Assembly (NCBI GenBank): GCA_944323075.1
Contig: CALURC010000016.1
Span: 434,001-498,000, forward strand
Direction of reading: 5' to 3'
Origin: an uncultured Alistipes sp.
GTDB taxonomy: Bacteria; Bacteroidota; Bacteroidia; Bacteroidales; Rikenellaceae
Length of the DNA: 64,000 bases
The position numbers were made by a program, and so were the translations under genes. This document shows, one piece after another, positions 54,085 through 63,587 of this stretch. The notes under the pieces are model-generated. The model worked only from the letters and a program-made list of their open reading frames with translations. It was not told the DNA's origin and searched no databases. Every line of letters begins with the position of its first letter. Position 1 is the stretch's first letter.

Positions 54085-55263
54085 TTATTTACCATAAAGA
54101 CTTCGGGCGATACCCATCTCCAATCCACGCAGCTCAGCCAATCCGCGCAGACGTCCGATACACGAATAACCCGGATTGGTCTTTTTATGCAGGTCGTCGC
54201 ACATCTGATGTCCGTGGTCGGGACGCACCGGGATCGACACCTTCCGTCTCTGCTGAAGCTCCAACAACGCCTTCATTACGCCGTACATGTCGACGTCACC
54301 TTCCAGATGATTCGCTTCTACAAAATTTCCCTCCGCATCGCGTTGCGTACTGCGCAGATGGACGAAGCCGACCCGGTCGCCGAACTCCTCCATCATGGCA
54401 GCCAGTTCGTTATCGCTTCTCACACCGAACGATCCCGTACAGAGACACAACCCGTTCGAAAGATTGGGAACAGCCGCTATCAATTTCCGGAAGTCATCCG
54501 CCGTACTCATAATCCTCGGAAGGCCCAATATCGACCGGGGCGGATCATCGGGATGGATAACCAACGAAACGCCCACCTGATCGGCTACCGGAGCCACCTC
54601 CTGCAAAAAAGCGATCAGGTTCCGACGCAACTGTTCTGCATCGATGTCACGATAGCGGGCCAACGCCTCACGGAACTGATCCAACGTAAAACTCTCCTCC
54701 GCACCGGGGAGCCCGGCAATCATATTGCGGGTCAAGCGTTCCCGTTCCGCCGCATCCATCCGCGCATAACGGGCTGCAGCCTTTTCACGCTGCTGGGGTG
54801 TGTATTCATCGGATGCTCCCTCACGTTTCAAGATAAACAGATCGAACGCCGCAAAAGCCGCCTGTTCAAATCGCAACGCCTTCGATCCGTCGGGCATCGT
54901 GTAGGCCAGATCGGTTCGGGTCCAATCCAGTACCGGCATAAAGTTATAGGTAACGATACGGATTCCGCACTCCGCCAGATTGCGGATGCTCTGTTTGTAA
55001 TTCTCGATGTATCGGACAAAATCGCCCGTCCGGGTCTTTATATGTTCGTGTACCGGTACACTCTCCACGACGCTCCACTCCAAACCGGCCGCCGCAACCT
55101 CCTGTTGCCGTTTCCGTATCTCATCGACCGTCCACACTTCTCCGTTGGGGATATGATGTAATGCTGTCACCACATCCGTAGCTCCCGCTTGCCGGATGTC
55201 CCACAAACTCACCGGATCGTTCGGTCCATACCAACGCCAAGACTGCTTGCAAAGATAAACCAT
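54085..55263 (-). CDS. uxuA: Mannonate dehydratase
   Basis: 392 residues. The UxuA barrel: [115 protein letters not shown] and [13 protein letters not shown], with metal-binding His and Cys residues in place. It converts D-mannonate to 2-keto-3-deoxygluconate, in the glucuronate branch of uronate catabolism. The upstream SDR gene supplies mannonate from fructuronate. kdgK and kdgA are not in the window. Confidence 0.96.
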   Translation of the reverse strand: MVYLCKQSWRWYGPNDPVSLWDIRQAGATDVVTALHHIPNGEVWTVDEIRKRQQEVAAAGLEWSVVESVPVHEHIKTRTGDFVRYIENYKQSIRNLAECGIRIVTYNFMPVLDWTRTDLAYTMPDGSKALRFEQAAFAAFDLFILKREGASDEYTPQQREKAAARYARMDAAERERLTRNMIAGLPGAEESFTLDQFREALARYRDIDAEQLRRNLIAFLQEVAPVADQVGVSLVIHPDDPPRSILGLPRIMSTADDFRKLIAAVPNLSNGLCLCTGSFGVRSDNELAAMMEEFGDRVGFVHLRSTQRDAEGNFVEANHLEGDVDMYGVMKALLELQQRRKVSIPVRPDHGHQMCDDLHKKTNPGYSCIGRLRGLAELRGLEMGIARSLYGK

Positions 55264-55300
55264 ATATTTACTGATTTTGATTTACTAACCTGAATAATAA

Positions 55301-56113
55301 CTATATAGAGAAAGCATCAAATCCTCCATCGATCACCGTGACCGTACCCGAAACAAAGCACGAAGCATCGCTCGCCAACCACTGCAACGTACCGAGCAAC
55401 TCTTCGGGACGACCGAAGCGATGGAACGGGGTATGCGCCAAAATCGTTTCGGCCCGCGGAGTCAGACTTCCATCGGGGTTGGTCAGCAAAGTTCGGTTCT
55501 GCTCCGTAAGGAAAAATCCCGGAGCAATGGCATTGACCCGGAAACCGTCACCATACTTTGATGCCAGCTCACCACAAAGATATTTCGTGAAATTCACCAC
55601 TGCAGCTTTAGCCGTACCATATCCGGCCACTCGAGTTAAGGGACGCAGAGCCGATTCCGAAGCAATGTTGATGATCGAACCTCCGCCTTGAGCGACCATT
55701 GCCTGGGCAAAGATCATCGTAGGCAAAACTGTTCCGAAGAGGTTCAGATCGACCACACCGCGAAACGCCTCCATACTCAGATCGAAGATCGTCTTATCGG
55801 GAGCAATCGTTGCACCGGCCATATTACCGCCTGCACCGTTGATCAACACATCGATTCGCCCATAGTGCTCCATGATTTTTTCATAGGCCCGTTCCAACTG
55901 CTCCCGATCGAGCACATCGGCTGCAAGGAACATGGCATCTCCGCCCTGTTCAATCGCCTGCTGCTCCAACGCGCGTCCGACCTCCTCCTTCCGACCGATC
56001 AGAACCACACGGGCCCCCTCTTCCGCAAAGTGCAGTACCATCGAACGACCTAATACTCCGGTCGCTCCGGTAATCACCACGACGCGATCCTTTACACAAA
56101 AAAGATTTTTCAT
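55301..56113 (-). CDS. SDR-type D-mannonate oxidoreductase (fructuronate reductase)
   Basis: 270 residues. The SDR features are VVVITGATGVLGRSMVLHFAEEGARVVLIGR, INGAGGNMAGAT, SIINIASESALRPLTRVAGYGTAKAAV with Ser and Tyr-x-x-x-Lys, and a VSGTVTVIDGGFDAF ending. It resembles the SDR-family D-mannonate oxidoreductases found beside uxuA in Bacteroidales, which replace the long-chain UxuB of enteric bacteria. It precedes uxuA by 37 bp in one operon. A minus-strand TACTTTTG box at 56176-56183 is a likely -7 element. Confidence 0.88.
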   Translation of the reverse strand: MKNLFCVKDRVVVITGATGVLGRSMVLHFAEEGARVVLIGRKEEVGRALEQQAIEQGGDAMFLAADVLDREQLERAYEKIMEHYGRIDVLINGAGGNMAGATIAPDKTIFDLSMEAFRGVVDLNLFGTVLPTMIFAQAMVAQGGGSIINIASESALRPLTRVAGYGTAKAAVVNFTKYLCGELASKYGDGFRVNAIAPGFFLTEQNRTLLTNPDGSLTPRAETILAHTPFHRFGRPEELLGTLQWLASDASCFVSGTVTVIDGGFDAFSI

Positions 56114-56239
56114 ACTGATTCCGTTTTTATTTATATTTTATGTCGTAGGTTTCACACTACATCATTTCCATTTTTCAAAAGTAGCAAAAATTTCCGGATT
56201 CGTGAGCTCGATTTGTATTATTGACAAATGATTGCTTTC

Positions 56240-56270
56240 TTTGTAGAATATGAATTTTTGCCTATTTTTG
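56240..56270 (+). promoter_or_regulatory. Full-consensus promoter directly against the GH78 start codon
   Basis: TTTG (56240-56243), exactly 19 bases, then TATTTTTG (56263-56270). The ATG is at 56276, only 5 bases further, so transcription would begin at or just before the start codon and the message may be leaderless. Confidence 0.7.
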
Positions 56271-56275
56271 GACCT

Positions 56276-58531
56276 ATGAGAAGATCCATCATTCCCTTCA
56301 TAACTTGTATTGCGCTTTTTTGCAACACCAAAAGTACCTTCGGTAGCGCACCAACACGACTTACCACCGACCTGATCGAACATACTGACCGAGTATGGAT
56401 CGACGGAACGCTTTCACAGCTCCCCATAGACTACACAGGAAAAATTATCGAAAGAGCACAATACGCATCAATCGCCAGCACACACCCTCGTTTCGGCTGG
56501 CAAGTCAACGACCAGCGAAACGACGTGATGCAAACCGCGTGGAGAATCCAGTTGGCCACCTCACGCCAAGCTCTCGAAGCCGATTCAGCCGATATGTGGG
56601 ACAGCGGACAGCAGAGCGGGAACAACAGTTCTTCAGTCCCATACGGGGGTAAAGAGCTAAAACCGGCAACGCTTTATTATTGGCGTGTCATGACATGGAA
56701 CAACGATGAGCCCCAAGAATGGTCAGCCATTCGGGTCTTCAAAACCGCCGATAGCCTCTCAGAATACCAATGTGCCTATTACCCGACTGAAAAAAGCGAC
56801 CAAAATCCTCCCGCCAACTGCAATGTTCTTTCCGACAATCTACTTTTCGCAGATTTCGGTCTGGATGCATTCGGACAACTTCGCATTACGGTTTCTGCTA
56901 AGCAGGAGGATACCCTGACAGTACGTCTGGGCGAGTGCTTGAAAGAGGGACGGATCGACCCGGCGCCCGGCGGATCGCGTCGTTTTCTGAGTCAACAAAT
57001 TCCTTTGTTACCCGGCCGTCACACCTATTATATAAAAATTCCGGCCGATACGCGCAACACCGGACAATATGCGGTGCTCATGCCAGACTACATCGGCGAG
57101 GTGTACCCTTTCCGTTACTGTGAAGTCGAAGGGAAAACCGTCCAGGAAGGAGCGATCAGTGTGAGCCGACAGACCGTCCACTACCCGTTCAATGACTTTG
57201 CCACGACATTCACCTGCTCCGACACCACCCTGCAACAAGTGTGGGACTTGTGTAGATACTCGATAAAGGCCACTTCATTCGCCGGCCTCTACGTCGACGG
57301 CGATCGGGAACGGATCGGATATGAAGGCGATGTAGTCATCAATCAATTGGCCCACTACGCCACCGATAGAGAGTTTTCCCTGGCTCGGAAAAGCCATGAA
57401 TACATGTTGACTCATGCCACATGGCCGACGGAGTGGATCCTGCAGTCGGTCGTTTCCGCATGGCAAGACTATCTTTACACCGGAGACGAACGTTCTTTAT
57501 CCAAATATTATGAAATACTGAAAAACAAGACTCTCCCTTCAATGGTCGAAGAGAACGGTTTTCTGAAAATCACCAAAGAAAAACAGACCCCGGAATTTCT
57601 CGCTTCGATCCATCTTTTCTATGGTGGAACAATACAGAATCTTGTCGATTGGCCGGGTGGAGAGCGCGATGGTTACGTCATGACTGATTTCAATACAGTT
57701 GTCAATGCCTATTACTATCGCGCCCTTGCGTTGATGGCAAAAATCGCCGGTATAATTGGAGAGACGGAAGATGCAGCTTCATACAAAGCCCAGGCTGCGG
57801 CTTTAGCCAAAAACTTCAACAAAGAACTCTTCAACAAAAAGACAGGGGCATATCGTGACGGTATTGAAACCGACCACCAATCCCTGCACGCCAACATGTA
57901 TCCGCTCGCTTTCGGACTGGTTCCAGAGAAAGAGCATAAAACGGTTGTCGATTTTATCCGTTCACGCGACATGGCATGCAGCGTATATGGAGCCCAATTC
58001 CTGTTGGACGCACTATACGATGTCGATGCTGCAGACTATGCTCTGGAATTACTCACATCGGACGCAGAACGCAGCTGGTACAACATGATTCGGGTAGGAT
58101 CTACCATCTCACTGGAGGCATGGGACAATAAATTCAAACCCAACCAAGACTGGAACCATCCCTGGGGTGCCGCTCCGGCAAATATTATCCCGAGAAAGCT
58201 GATGGGGATAGAACCGCTCGAGGCGGGTTTTGCCAAGATGCGTATCAAACCCCAACCCGCATCCTTGCGCGAAGCATCCTTAATCATGCCGACTATCCGC
58301 GGCAACGTCGAGGTTTCGTTCATGAACACATCAGACCGGTTCACCCTGAACACTTCTATTCCTGCCAACACACAAGCCGATATTTATCTGCCGCTGGACG
58401 CCAAGATTAAACGATACGAACTGACACAAAACGGTGTTCCCGTAACACATGCTATCCGTGAAGGGAATTTCATAAAAATACCCGACACCGGATCGGGAAA
58501 TAAAGAGTTTGTTCTGACACCAACAAAATAA
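56276..58531 (+). CDS. GH78 alpha-L-rhamnosidase
   Basis: 751 residues from MRRSIIPFITCIALF with a Sec signal; the ATG at 56228 lies upstream of the promoter and is rejected. Domain order follows GH78: a fibronectin-like N-terminal part (RFGWQVNDQRNDVMQTAWRIQLA, LKPATLYYWRVMTWN), a beta domain, and the catalytic barrel (FAGLYVDGDRERIGYEGDVVINQLAHY, with the Asp/Glu cluster, and GSTISLEAWDNKF). The motif differs from the usual CPQRDERLGW form (DGDRERIGYEGD), a common GH78 variant. It releases rhamnose from an unknown glycan. The next rhamnosidase-like gene follows by 64 bp. Confidence 0.9.
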   Translation: MRRSIIPFITCIALFCNTKSTFGSAPTRLTTDLIEHTDRVWIDGTLSQLPIDYTGKIIERAQYASIASTHPRFGWQVNDQRNDVMQTAWRIQLATSRQALEADSADMWDSGQQSGNNSSSVPYGGKELKPATLYYWRVMTWNNDEPQEWSAIRVFKTADSLSEYQCAYYPTEKSDQNPPANCNVLSDNLLFADFGLDAFGQLRITVSAKQEDTLTVRLGECLKEGRIDPAPGGSRRFLSQQIPLLPGRHTYYIKIPADTRNTGQYAVLMPDYIGEVYPFRYCEVEGKTVQEGAISVSRQTVHYPFNDFATTFTCSDTTLQQVWDLCRYSIKATSFAGLYVDGDRERIGYEGDVVINQLAHYATDREFSLARKSHEYMLTHATWPTEWILQSVVSAWQDYLYTGDERSLSKYYEILKNKTLPSMVEENGFLKITKEKQTPEFLASIHLFYGGTIQNLVDWPGGERDGYVMTDFNTVVNAYYYRALALMAKIAGIIGETEDAASYKAQAAALAKNFNKELFNKKTGAYRDGIETDHQSLHANMYPLAFGLVPEKEHKTVVDFIRSRDMACSVYGAQFLLDALYDVDAADYALELLTSDAERSWYNMIRVGSTISLEAWDNKFKPNQDWNHPWGAAPANIIPRKLMGIEPLEAGFAKMRIKPQPASLREASLIMPTIRGNVEVSFMNTSDRFTLNTSIPANTQADIYLPLDAKIKRYELTQNGVPVTHAIREGNFIKIPDTGSGNKEFVLTPTK

Positions 58532-58595
58532 ATGTTTACATACATAAACTACATTACTTAACACCAATTAAATTTTTATCAATTTCAAAACAACA

Positions 58596-60368
58596 ATGAG
58601 AAAAGTATTGATTTGTGCATTAGCCCTGTATGCAACCTCGCTCCAGGCGCAACCCATGGGTAAAGGGACATTGCCTCCCGTATTCCCGAAAGACGTGGCA
58701 GAAAAGACCCAGTTCGACACCCGGACTCGTGCCTACATCTCACCAGTACGCGTCATGTGGATGCAGAACGAAGAGTTGATCTCCGGATCAGAAAATCTGC
58801 TACTTCAAGGTAACGGCCAAGCAACAACAGCCAACACCCCAAAATGCGTCTTTACAGCGAAAGAGGGCAAACGTCCTTCGATTCTGCTCGACTTCGGTCG
58901 TGAAATACACGGTGGGCTGCAATTCGTAACCTGCATCCGCGCTTCTAAAGATCCGATTAAGGTCCGTGTTCGTCTGGGCGAATCGGTCGGTGAAGCCATG
59001 TGCGAAATCACCGAAGAGAATGGAGCAACGAACGACCATGCCATGCGTGACTACACCATCGAACTGCCATGGTTGGGCGTATGTGAAGTGGGCAACTCAG
59101 GTTTCCGTTTTGTCCGCATCGACCTGTTGGAAGATGACGTCGAACTTCCGATCAAAGAGATTCGCGCAAGCCTGCTCTACCGCGATATTCCCTATTTGGG
59201 TTCATTCCGTTCGAGCGATCCGCGCGTAGACAGCATCTGGTTGACAGGCGCCTACACATTGCACCTGAATCTGCAGGAGTATTTGGTTGAAGCTCCTAAA
59301 CGCGACCGTCTGGTATGGTTGGGAGACCTTCATCCGGAAGTCCGTACAGCATTGGCTGTATTCGGCGACAACGAAGCCCTTTCTCGTGGTCTGGATTTCG
59401 CCCGTGACGAAACTCCGCTGCCGGGTTGGATGAACGGCATGTGCTCTTACTCGTTGTGGTGGGTGTTGATCCACAGAGATTACTATAAATATCATGGTAA
59501 CCTGGAATACCTCAAAGAGCAACAACAATACCTGGGTGATCTGCTCAAGATTTTGATGTCGAAAGTCGACGAGCAGGGTAACGAACACCTCGACGGCGGT
59601 GGACGGTTCCTCGACTGGCCGACCAGTGAAGATAAAAAAGCCATCGATGCCGGACTGCATGCGTTGATGTTGATGACCCTTGAAGCCGGAGCGGAAATGA
59701 TGACAGCACTCGGAGACGAAGAGCTCGCAGCACAATGTACCGAAACTGCAAACCGGATGAAAAAAGTAACTCCGGACTACACTACCTCTAAGCAATCTGC
59801 CGCACTGATCGCCTTATCAGGTATCATCTCACCAGAACAAGCCAACAAAGAGGTACTGAGTGTCGGCGGAGCCAAGAACTTCTCGACATTCTATGGATAC
59901 TACATGCTCCAGGCACAAGGATTGGCCGGCGACTATACCGGAGCAATCAACAACATGAAGGATTACTGGGGTGGTATGCTCGATTTGGGCGCTACTACGT
60001 TCTGGGAAGACTTTAACATCGACTGGAAGAAAAATGCTGCCCGCATCGATGAATTGACCCCTGCAGGTAAAATCGACGTACACAAAACATACGGCGATTA
60101 TTGCTACAAAGGATACCGCCACAGCTTCGCTCACGGATGGGCATCAGGTCCTACTGCATGGCTGAGCGAATACGTTCTGGGGGTATCGATTGTTGAACCT
60201 GGATGTAAGGTAGTCAAGGTTGAACCGCATTTGGGCGATCTGCAATGGGTAGAAGGAACTGTTCCAACTCCGTACGGTGTGATCAAGGTCCGTCACGACA
60301 AACAGGCCGACGGCTCGATCAAATCGAAGATCGAAGCTCCGAAAGGCGTTAAAGTGATCAAGAAATAG
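58596..60368 (+). CDS. GH78-like alpha-L-rhamnosidase, short form
   Basis: 590 residues with a Sec signal (MRKVLICALALYATSLQAQ). It lacks the long N-terminal beta domains of ordinary GH78, starting near the domain before the barrel (ILLDFGREIHGGLQFVTCIRAS, GFRFVRIDLLEDDVELPI). The catalytic part has EYLVEAPKRDRLVWLGDLHPEVRTAL, equivalent to the CPQRDERLGW motif with Asp/Glu changed in position, and TTFWEDFNIDW. Such compact rhamnosidase-like proteins occur in Bacteroidales rhamnose loci. It probably cooperates with the preceding enzyme and feeds the rha genes that follow. Confidence 0.85.
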   Translation: MRKVLICALALYATSLQAQPMGKGTLPPVFPKDVAEKTQFDTRTRAYISPVRVMWMQNEELISGSENLLLQGNGQATTANTPKCVFTAKEGKRPSILLDFGREIHGGLQFVTCIRASKDPIKVRVRLGESVGEAMCEITEENGATNDHAMRDYTIELPWLGVCEVGNSGFRFVRIDLLEDDVELPIKEIRASLLYRDIPYLGSFRSSDPRVDSIWLTGAYTLHLNLQEYLVEAPKRDRLVWLGDLHPEVRTALAVFGDNEALSRGLDFARDETPLPGWMNGMCSYSLWWVLIHRDYYKYHGNLEYLKEQQQYLGDLLKILMSKVDEQGNEHLDGGGRFLDWPTSEDKKAIDAGLHALMLMTLEAGAEMMTALGDEELAAQCTETANRMKKVTPDYTTSKQSAALIALSGIISPEQANKEVLSVGGAKNFSTFYGYYMLQAQGLAGDYTGAINNMKDYWGGMLDLGATTFWEDFNIDWKKNAARIDELTPAGKIDVHKTYGDYCYKGYRHSFAHGWASGPTAWLSEYVLGVSIVEPGCKVVKVEPHLGDLQWVEGTVPTPYGVIKVRHDKQADGSIKSKIEAPKGVKVIKK

Positions 60369-60383
60369 AAGAATCCGGGTCTG

Positions 60384-60448
60384 TTGTCCGGTGAAAATAT
60401 CGATGTCAAAAAACATATTTTTTATATCAATATTTTCACCGGACAACC
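60384..60448 (+). terminator. Very long hairpin between the rhamnosidase and rhaB
   Basis: The left arm (60384-60407, GTTGTCCGGTGAAAATAT plus six bases) pairs with the right arm at 60425-60448 over 24 bases with two mismatches. The loop itself holds AAAAAA and TTTTTT that can extend the stem. It separates the hydrolase and rha units and may terminate or attenuate. Confidence 0.75.
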
Positions 60449-60461
60449 CCTATTTTTAGGT

Positions 60462-60469
60462 ATATTTGT
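60462..60469 (+). promoter_or_regulatory. Probable -7 box of the rhaBAT operon
   Basis: TATATTTG matches TAnnTTTG and lies just after the long hairpin. No clear -33 element is seen, as expected for an activator-dependent sugar operon. It leaves a leader of about 190 nt before rhaB, without a recognised riboswitch. Confidence 0.55.
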
Positions 60470-60661
60470 TTCGTGATTAATCCGATAATTTATCATCGGG
60501 GGTCACAACAGGCTCGAAACTTCAAAACGGGAACCAGAAATAGCCTCAAAACGCGATTTCAGGCCTAATTCGGTCTCCGAGTTGGAGTCTTTCTGTGCCA
60601 AATGTAAAGGGTGGAATTTAAAACAATTTTCTTTCATACATAAAACTTAAAACGAAAACCG

Positions 60662-62137
60662 ATGAAACAAATCTCATTTCTGGCCTTCGATTTGGGAGCC
60701 ACCAGTGGCCGTTCCATCCTTGGAACGCTGAACGAAGGTAAACTCCAGATGAAAGAGCTCACGAGATTCCCCAACCAGATTCTCGAACTGAACGGACACG
60801 CTTACTGGAATATCTTCTCTCTGTATGAACATCTGAAAGCAGGTATGATCGCCGCAGCCAAAGAAGATGTCGAAATCACATCGATCGGTATCGATACATG
60901 GGGCGTCGATTTCGTTTTCTTGGGCGAAGACGGACAGATTTTGGGTATTCCCCACGCTTATCGGGATCAACACACAGTAGGTGCACCCGAAGAGTATTTC
61001 AAAAACGTCATGTCCCGTAAAGAGGTTTATGACCTTACAGGTATCCAAATCCTCAACTTCAACAGTCTCTACCAGCTTTACGCAATGAAACGCGACAAAT
61101 CGTCGTTGTTGAATGCAGCTACAGAGGCTCTTTTTATTCCGGATGCACTGAGTTACATGTTGACAGGCAAAAAGGTCGTTGAATATACGATCGCCTCGAC
61201 CTCTCAGATTCTGAATCCTAAAACCAAAAAATTCGAGACCCAGCTGCTCGAAAAAATGGGCGTTAAACCCGATCTCTTCGGAGCCATCGTAATGCCAGGT
61301 CATGTAATAGGTACTTTGACCGATGCATTGGCAGCTGAAACAGGACTGGGCAAACTGCCTGTTGTCGCCGTAGCCGGACACGACACCGCATCTGCTGTAG
61401 CCGCTGTTCCTGCAAAGAACGAAAAATTCGCTTACCTCAGCTCAGGTACCTGGTCGTTGATGGGTATCGAAGTAAAAGATCCGATCATCACTGAAGAGAC
61501 TTCAACCCTCAACATCACCAATGAAGGAGGTGTAGAAGGAACTACCCGTCTGCTGAAAAATATCACGGGTATGTGGATTCTCGAACAATGTATCAAAGAG
61601 TGGAGAAAAGAGGCAATCGAATATACTTATCCGGAAATCGTCAAAATGGCTCGCGATGCCGCTCCGTTCCAATCGTTCATTGATCCGGACGACGAATCAT
61701 TTGCCAATCCGCCCAGCATGATCAAGGCAATCAAAGAGTTCTGCCAGAAGACCGGACAAAAGGTTCCGAGAAACCACATGGAACTGATCCGTTGTATTTT
61801 CGAGAGTCTGGCGCTGAAATACAAAAACGTTCTCGACAAGTTCCGTTCATTGGCACCGTTCCCCATCGAACGGCTGCACATCATCGGCGGTGGTGCCAAA
61901 AACCGCTTGCTGAACCAATTTACGGCAAACTCGACCGGAGTAACCGTCGTAGCCGGACCTTCTGAAGGAACCGCTATCGGTAACATCATGTTGCAGGCTC
62001 GTGCAGCAGGTTGCGTAAACTCACTCCAAGAGATGCGCGATATGATCAGCGACGCAATCGAGATCGAAACATTCACTCCTGAAGATACGGATGCATGGAA
62101 TGCCGCATACGACCGGATCAAATCGTTGATTAAATAA
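60662..62137 (+). CDS. rhaB: L-rhamnulokinase
   Basis: 491 residues, a FGGY-family sugar kinase. The N-terminal nucleotide motif AFDLGATSGRSILG, SIGIDTWGVDFVFLGEDG, the central VAVAGHDTASAVAAVPAKN with the catalytic Asp, and the late LHIIGGGAKNRLLNQFTANSTGVTVVAGPSEGTAIGNIMLQ are typical of RhaB. It phosphorylates L-rhamnulose at C1. First of rhaB-rhaA-rhaT; the rhamnulose-1-phosphate aldolase is expected beyond the window. A promoter box precedes it at 60462. Confidence 0.95.
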   Translation: MKQISFLAFDLGATSGRSILGTLNEGKLQMKELTRFPNQILELNGHAYWNIFSLYEHLKAGMIAAAKEDVEITSIGIDTWGVDFVFLGEDGQILGIPHAYRDQHTVGAPEEYFKNVMSRKEVYDLTGIQILNFNSLYQLYAMKRDKSSLLNAATEALFIPDALSYMLTGKKVVEYTIASTSQILNPKTKKFETQLLEKMGVKPDLFGAIVMPGHVIGTLTDALAAETGLGKLPVVAVAGHDTASAVAAVPAKNEKFAYLSSGTWSLMGIEVKDPIITEETSTLNITNEGGVEGTTRLLKNITGMWILEQCIKEWRKEAIEYTYPEIVKMARDAAPFQSFIDPDDESFANPPSMIKAIKEFCQKTGQKVPRNHMELIRCIFESLALKYKNVLDKFRSLAPFPIERLHIIGGGAKNRLLNQFTANSTGVTVVAGPSEGTAIGNIMLQARAAGCVNSLQEMRDMISDAIEIETFTPEDTDAWNAAYDRIKSLIK

Positions 62138-62150
62138 ACTGAAATCACAG

Positions 62151-62187
62151 AAAGGAGACTTACCGATCGCTCCGGCGAGTCTCCTTT
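62151..62187 (+). terminator. Intercistronic hairpin between rhaB and rhaA
   Basis: AAAGGAGACT (62151-62160) pairs with AGTCTCCTTT (62178-62187), with a short inner CCG/CGG pairing, followed by TT. It could partly terminate or stabilise rhaB mRNA. Confidence 0.6.
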
Positions 62188-62241
62188 TTCAAAACGCATA
62201 GAAAAATTCATTCTTTAACTTAAAACAAAACCAAAAGAACC

Positions 62242-63495
62242 ATGAAAGAAGCACAAATCAAACAGGCATACGAAGCCGCTAAAGCTCGTTATGCAGAGAT
62301 CGGAGTCGATACTGAAGCTGCTCTGAAACAACTCGCTAACGTTTCTTTGTCTCTGCACTGCTGGCAAACGGACGATGTAACCGGATTCGAAAATCCTGAT
62401 GGCCAACTCTCTGGCGGTATTCAGGCAACCGGAAACTATCCTGGCAAAGCTCGTAATATCGACGAAGTTCGTAAAGACATCGAAAAAGTTAAAACCTTGC
62501 TGCCGGGTAACCACCGTTTGAGCCTGCACGCTATCTACGGAGATTTCGGTGGCCAGAAAGTAGACCGTGATCAGATCGAGCCCAAACACTTCCAAAGCTG
62601 GATCGACTGGGCTAAAGCCAACAACATGAAACTGGACTTCAACAGCACCAGCTTCTCTCACCCGAAGAGCGGCGATCAATCGTTGTCAAGTCGTGATAAA
62701 GGTATCCGTGACTTCTGGATCGAACACACTATTCGCAGCCGTAAAATCGCTGAAGAGATGGGTAAACAACTCGGAAGCAAAGCTTGCCACAACTTGTGGA
62801 TCCACGACGGTTCGAAAGACCTGACTGTAGATCGTTACTTGTACCGTTCTCTGTTGAAAGATTCTTTGGACAAAATTTTCGCAGTAAAATGTCCGAATGT
62901 AAAAGACGGTGTTGAAAGTAAAGTATTCGGCGTTGGTCTCGAAAGCTACACGGTAGGTTCACACGAATTCTACATGGGTTATGCAGTAAAGAACAACCTG
63001 ATGTGCACACTCGATATGGGACACTTCCATCCGACCGAAGAGACTTATGACAAAATCTCGTCACTGTTGCTCTTCACTCCGGAGATTTTGTTGCACGTTA
63101 GCCGTCCAGTTCGTTGGGACAGCGACCACGTAGTTATCTTGAACGACAGTGTTCAACTGCTCGCTCAAGAGATCGTATGGGCTAACGCTCTTGACAAAAC
63201 CAACATCGGTCTCGACTACTTCGACGCTTCAATCAACCGTATCGGTGCCTATGTTATCGGTAGCCGTGCTACTCAAAAAGCCTTCTTGCAAGCTTTGTTG
63301 ACCCCGATCAGCAAACTGCGCGACTACGAAGCAAACGGTAAATTCTTCCAACGTCTTGCTGTCCTCGAAGAGGCTAAGAGCATGCCTTGGAATGCTGTAT
63401 ACGACTACTTCTGCTACATCAACAACGTTCCTGTTGCTGAAGAATACATCGCTGAAGTAGAAAAATACGAAAAAGAAGTTACTTCGAAACGATAA
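62242..63495 (+). CDS. rhaA: L-rhamnose isomerase
   Basis: 417 residues. RhaA features: VSLSLHCWQTDDVTGFENP, GIQATGNYPGKARN, HRLSLHAIYGDFGG, LDFNSTSFSHPKSGDQSLSSRDKGIRDFWIEHT, CHNLWIHDGSKDL and TLDMGHFHPTEETYDKIS, whose Glu, Asp and His residues bind two metal ions. The enzyme converts L-rhamnose to L-rhamnulose, the substrate of RhaB. Encoded 104 bp after rhaB, with a hairpin between, and followed by rhaT. Confidence 0.96.
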   Translation: MKEAQIKQAYEAAKARYAEIGVDTEAALKQLANVSLSLHCWQTDDVTGFENPDGQLSGGIQATGNYPGKARNIDEVRKDIEKVKTLLPGNHRLSLHAIYGDFGGQKVDRDQIEPKHFQSWIDWAKANNMKLDFNSTSFSHPKSGDQSLSSRDKGIRDFWIEHTIRSRKIAEEMGKQLGSKACHNLWIHDGSKDLTVDRYLYRSLLKDSLDKIFAVKCPNVKDGVESKVFGVGLESYTVGSHEFYMGYAVKNNLMCTLDMGHFHPTEETYDKISSLLLFTPEILLHVSRPVRWDSDHVVILNDSVQLLAQEIVWANALDKTNIGLDYFDASINRIGAYVIGSRATQKAFLQALLTPISKLRDYEANGKFFQRLAVLEEAKSMPWNAVYDYFCYINNVPVAEEYIAEVEKYEKEVTSKR

Positions 63496-63519
63496 CATCC
63501 GTTGAACTGAAATGATCTG

Positions 63520-63559
63520 TCCGTACGGGTGATTTTCGCTAGAAAATCGCTCGTACGGA
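63520..63559 (+). other. Intercistronic stem-loop between rhaA and rhaT
   Basis: TCCGTACGGGTGATTTTC (63520-63537) pairs with GAAAATCGCTCGTACGGA (63542-63559) around GCTA with two weak positions. No T-run follows, so it is probably a stability element. Confidence 0.6.
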
Positions 63560-63587
63560 TGGTTCGTTATAAAAAACTACTGATCTT

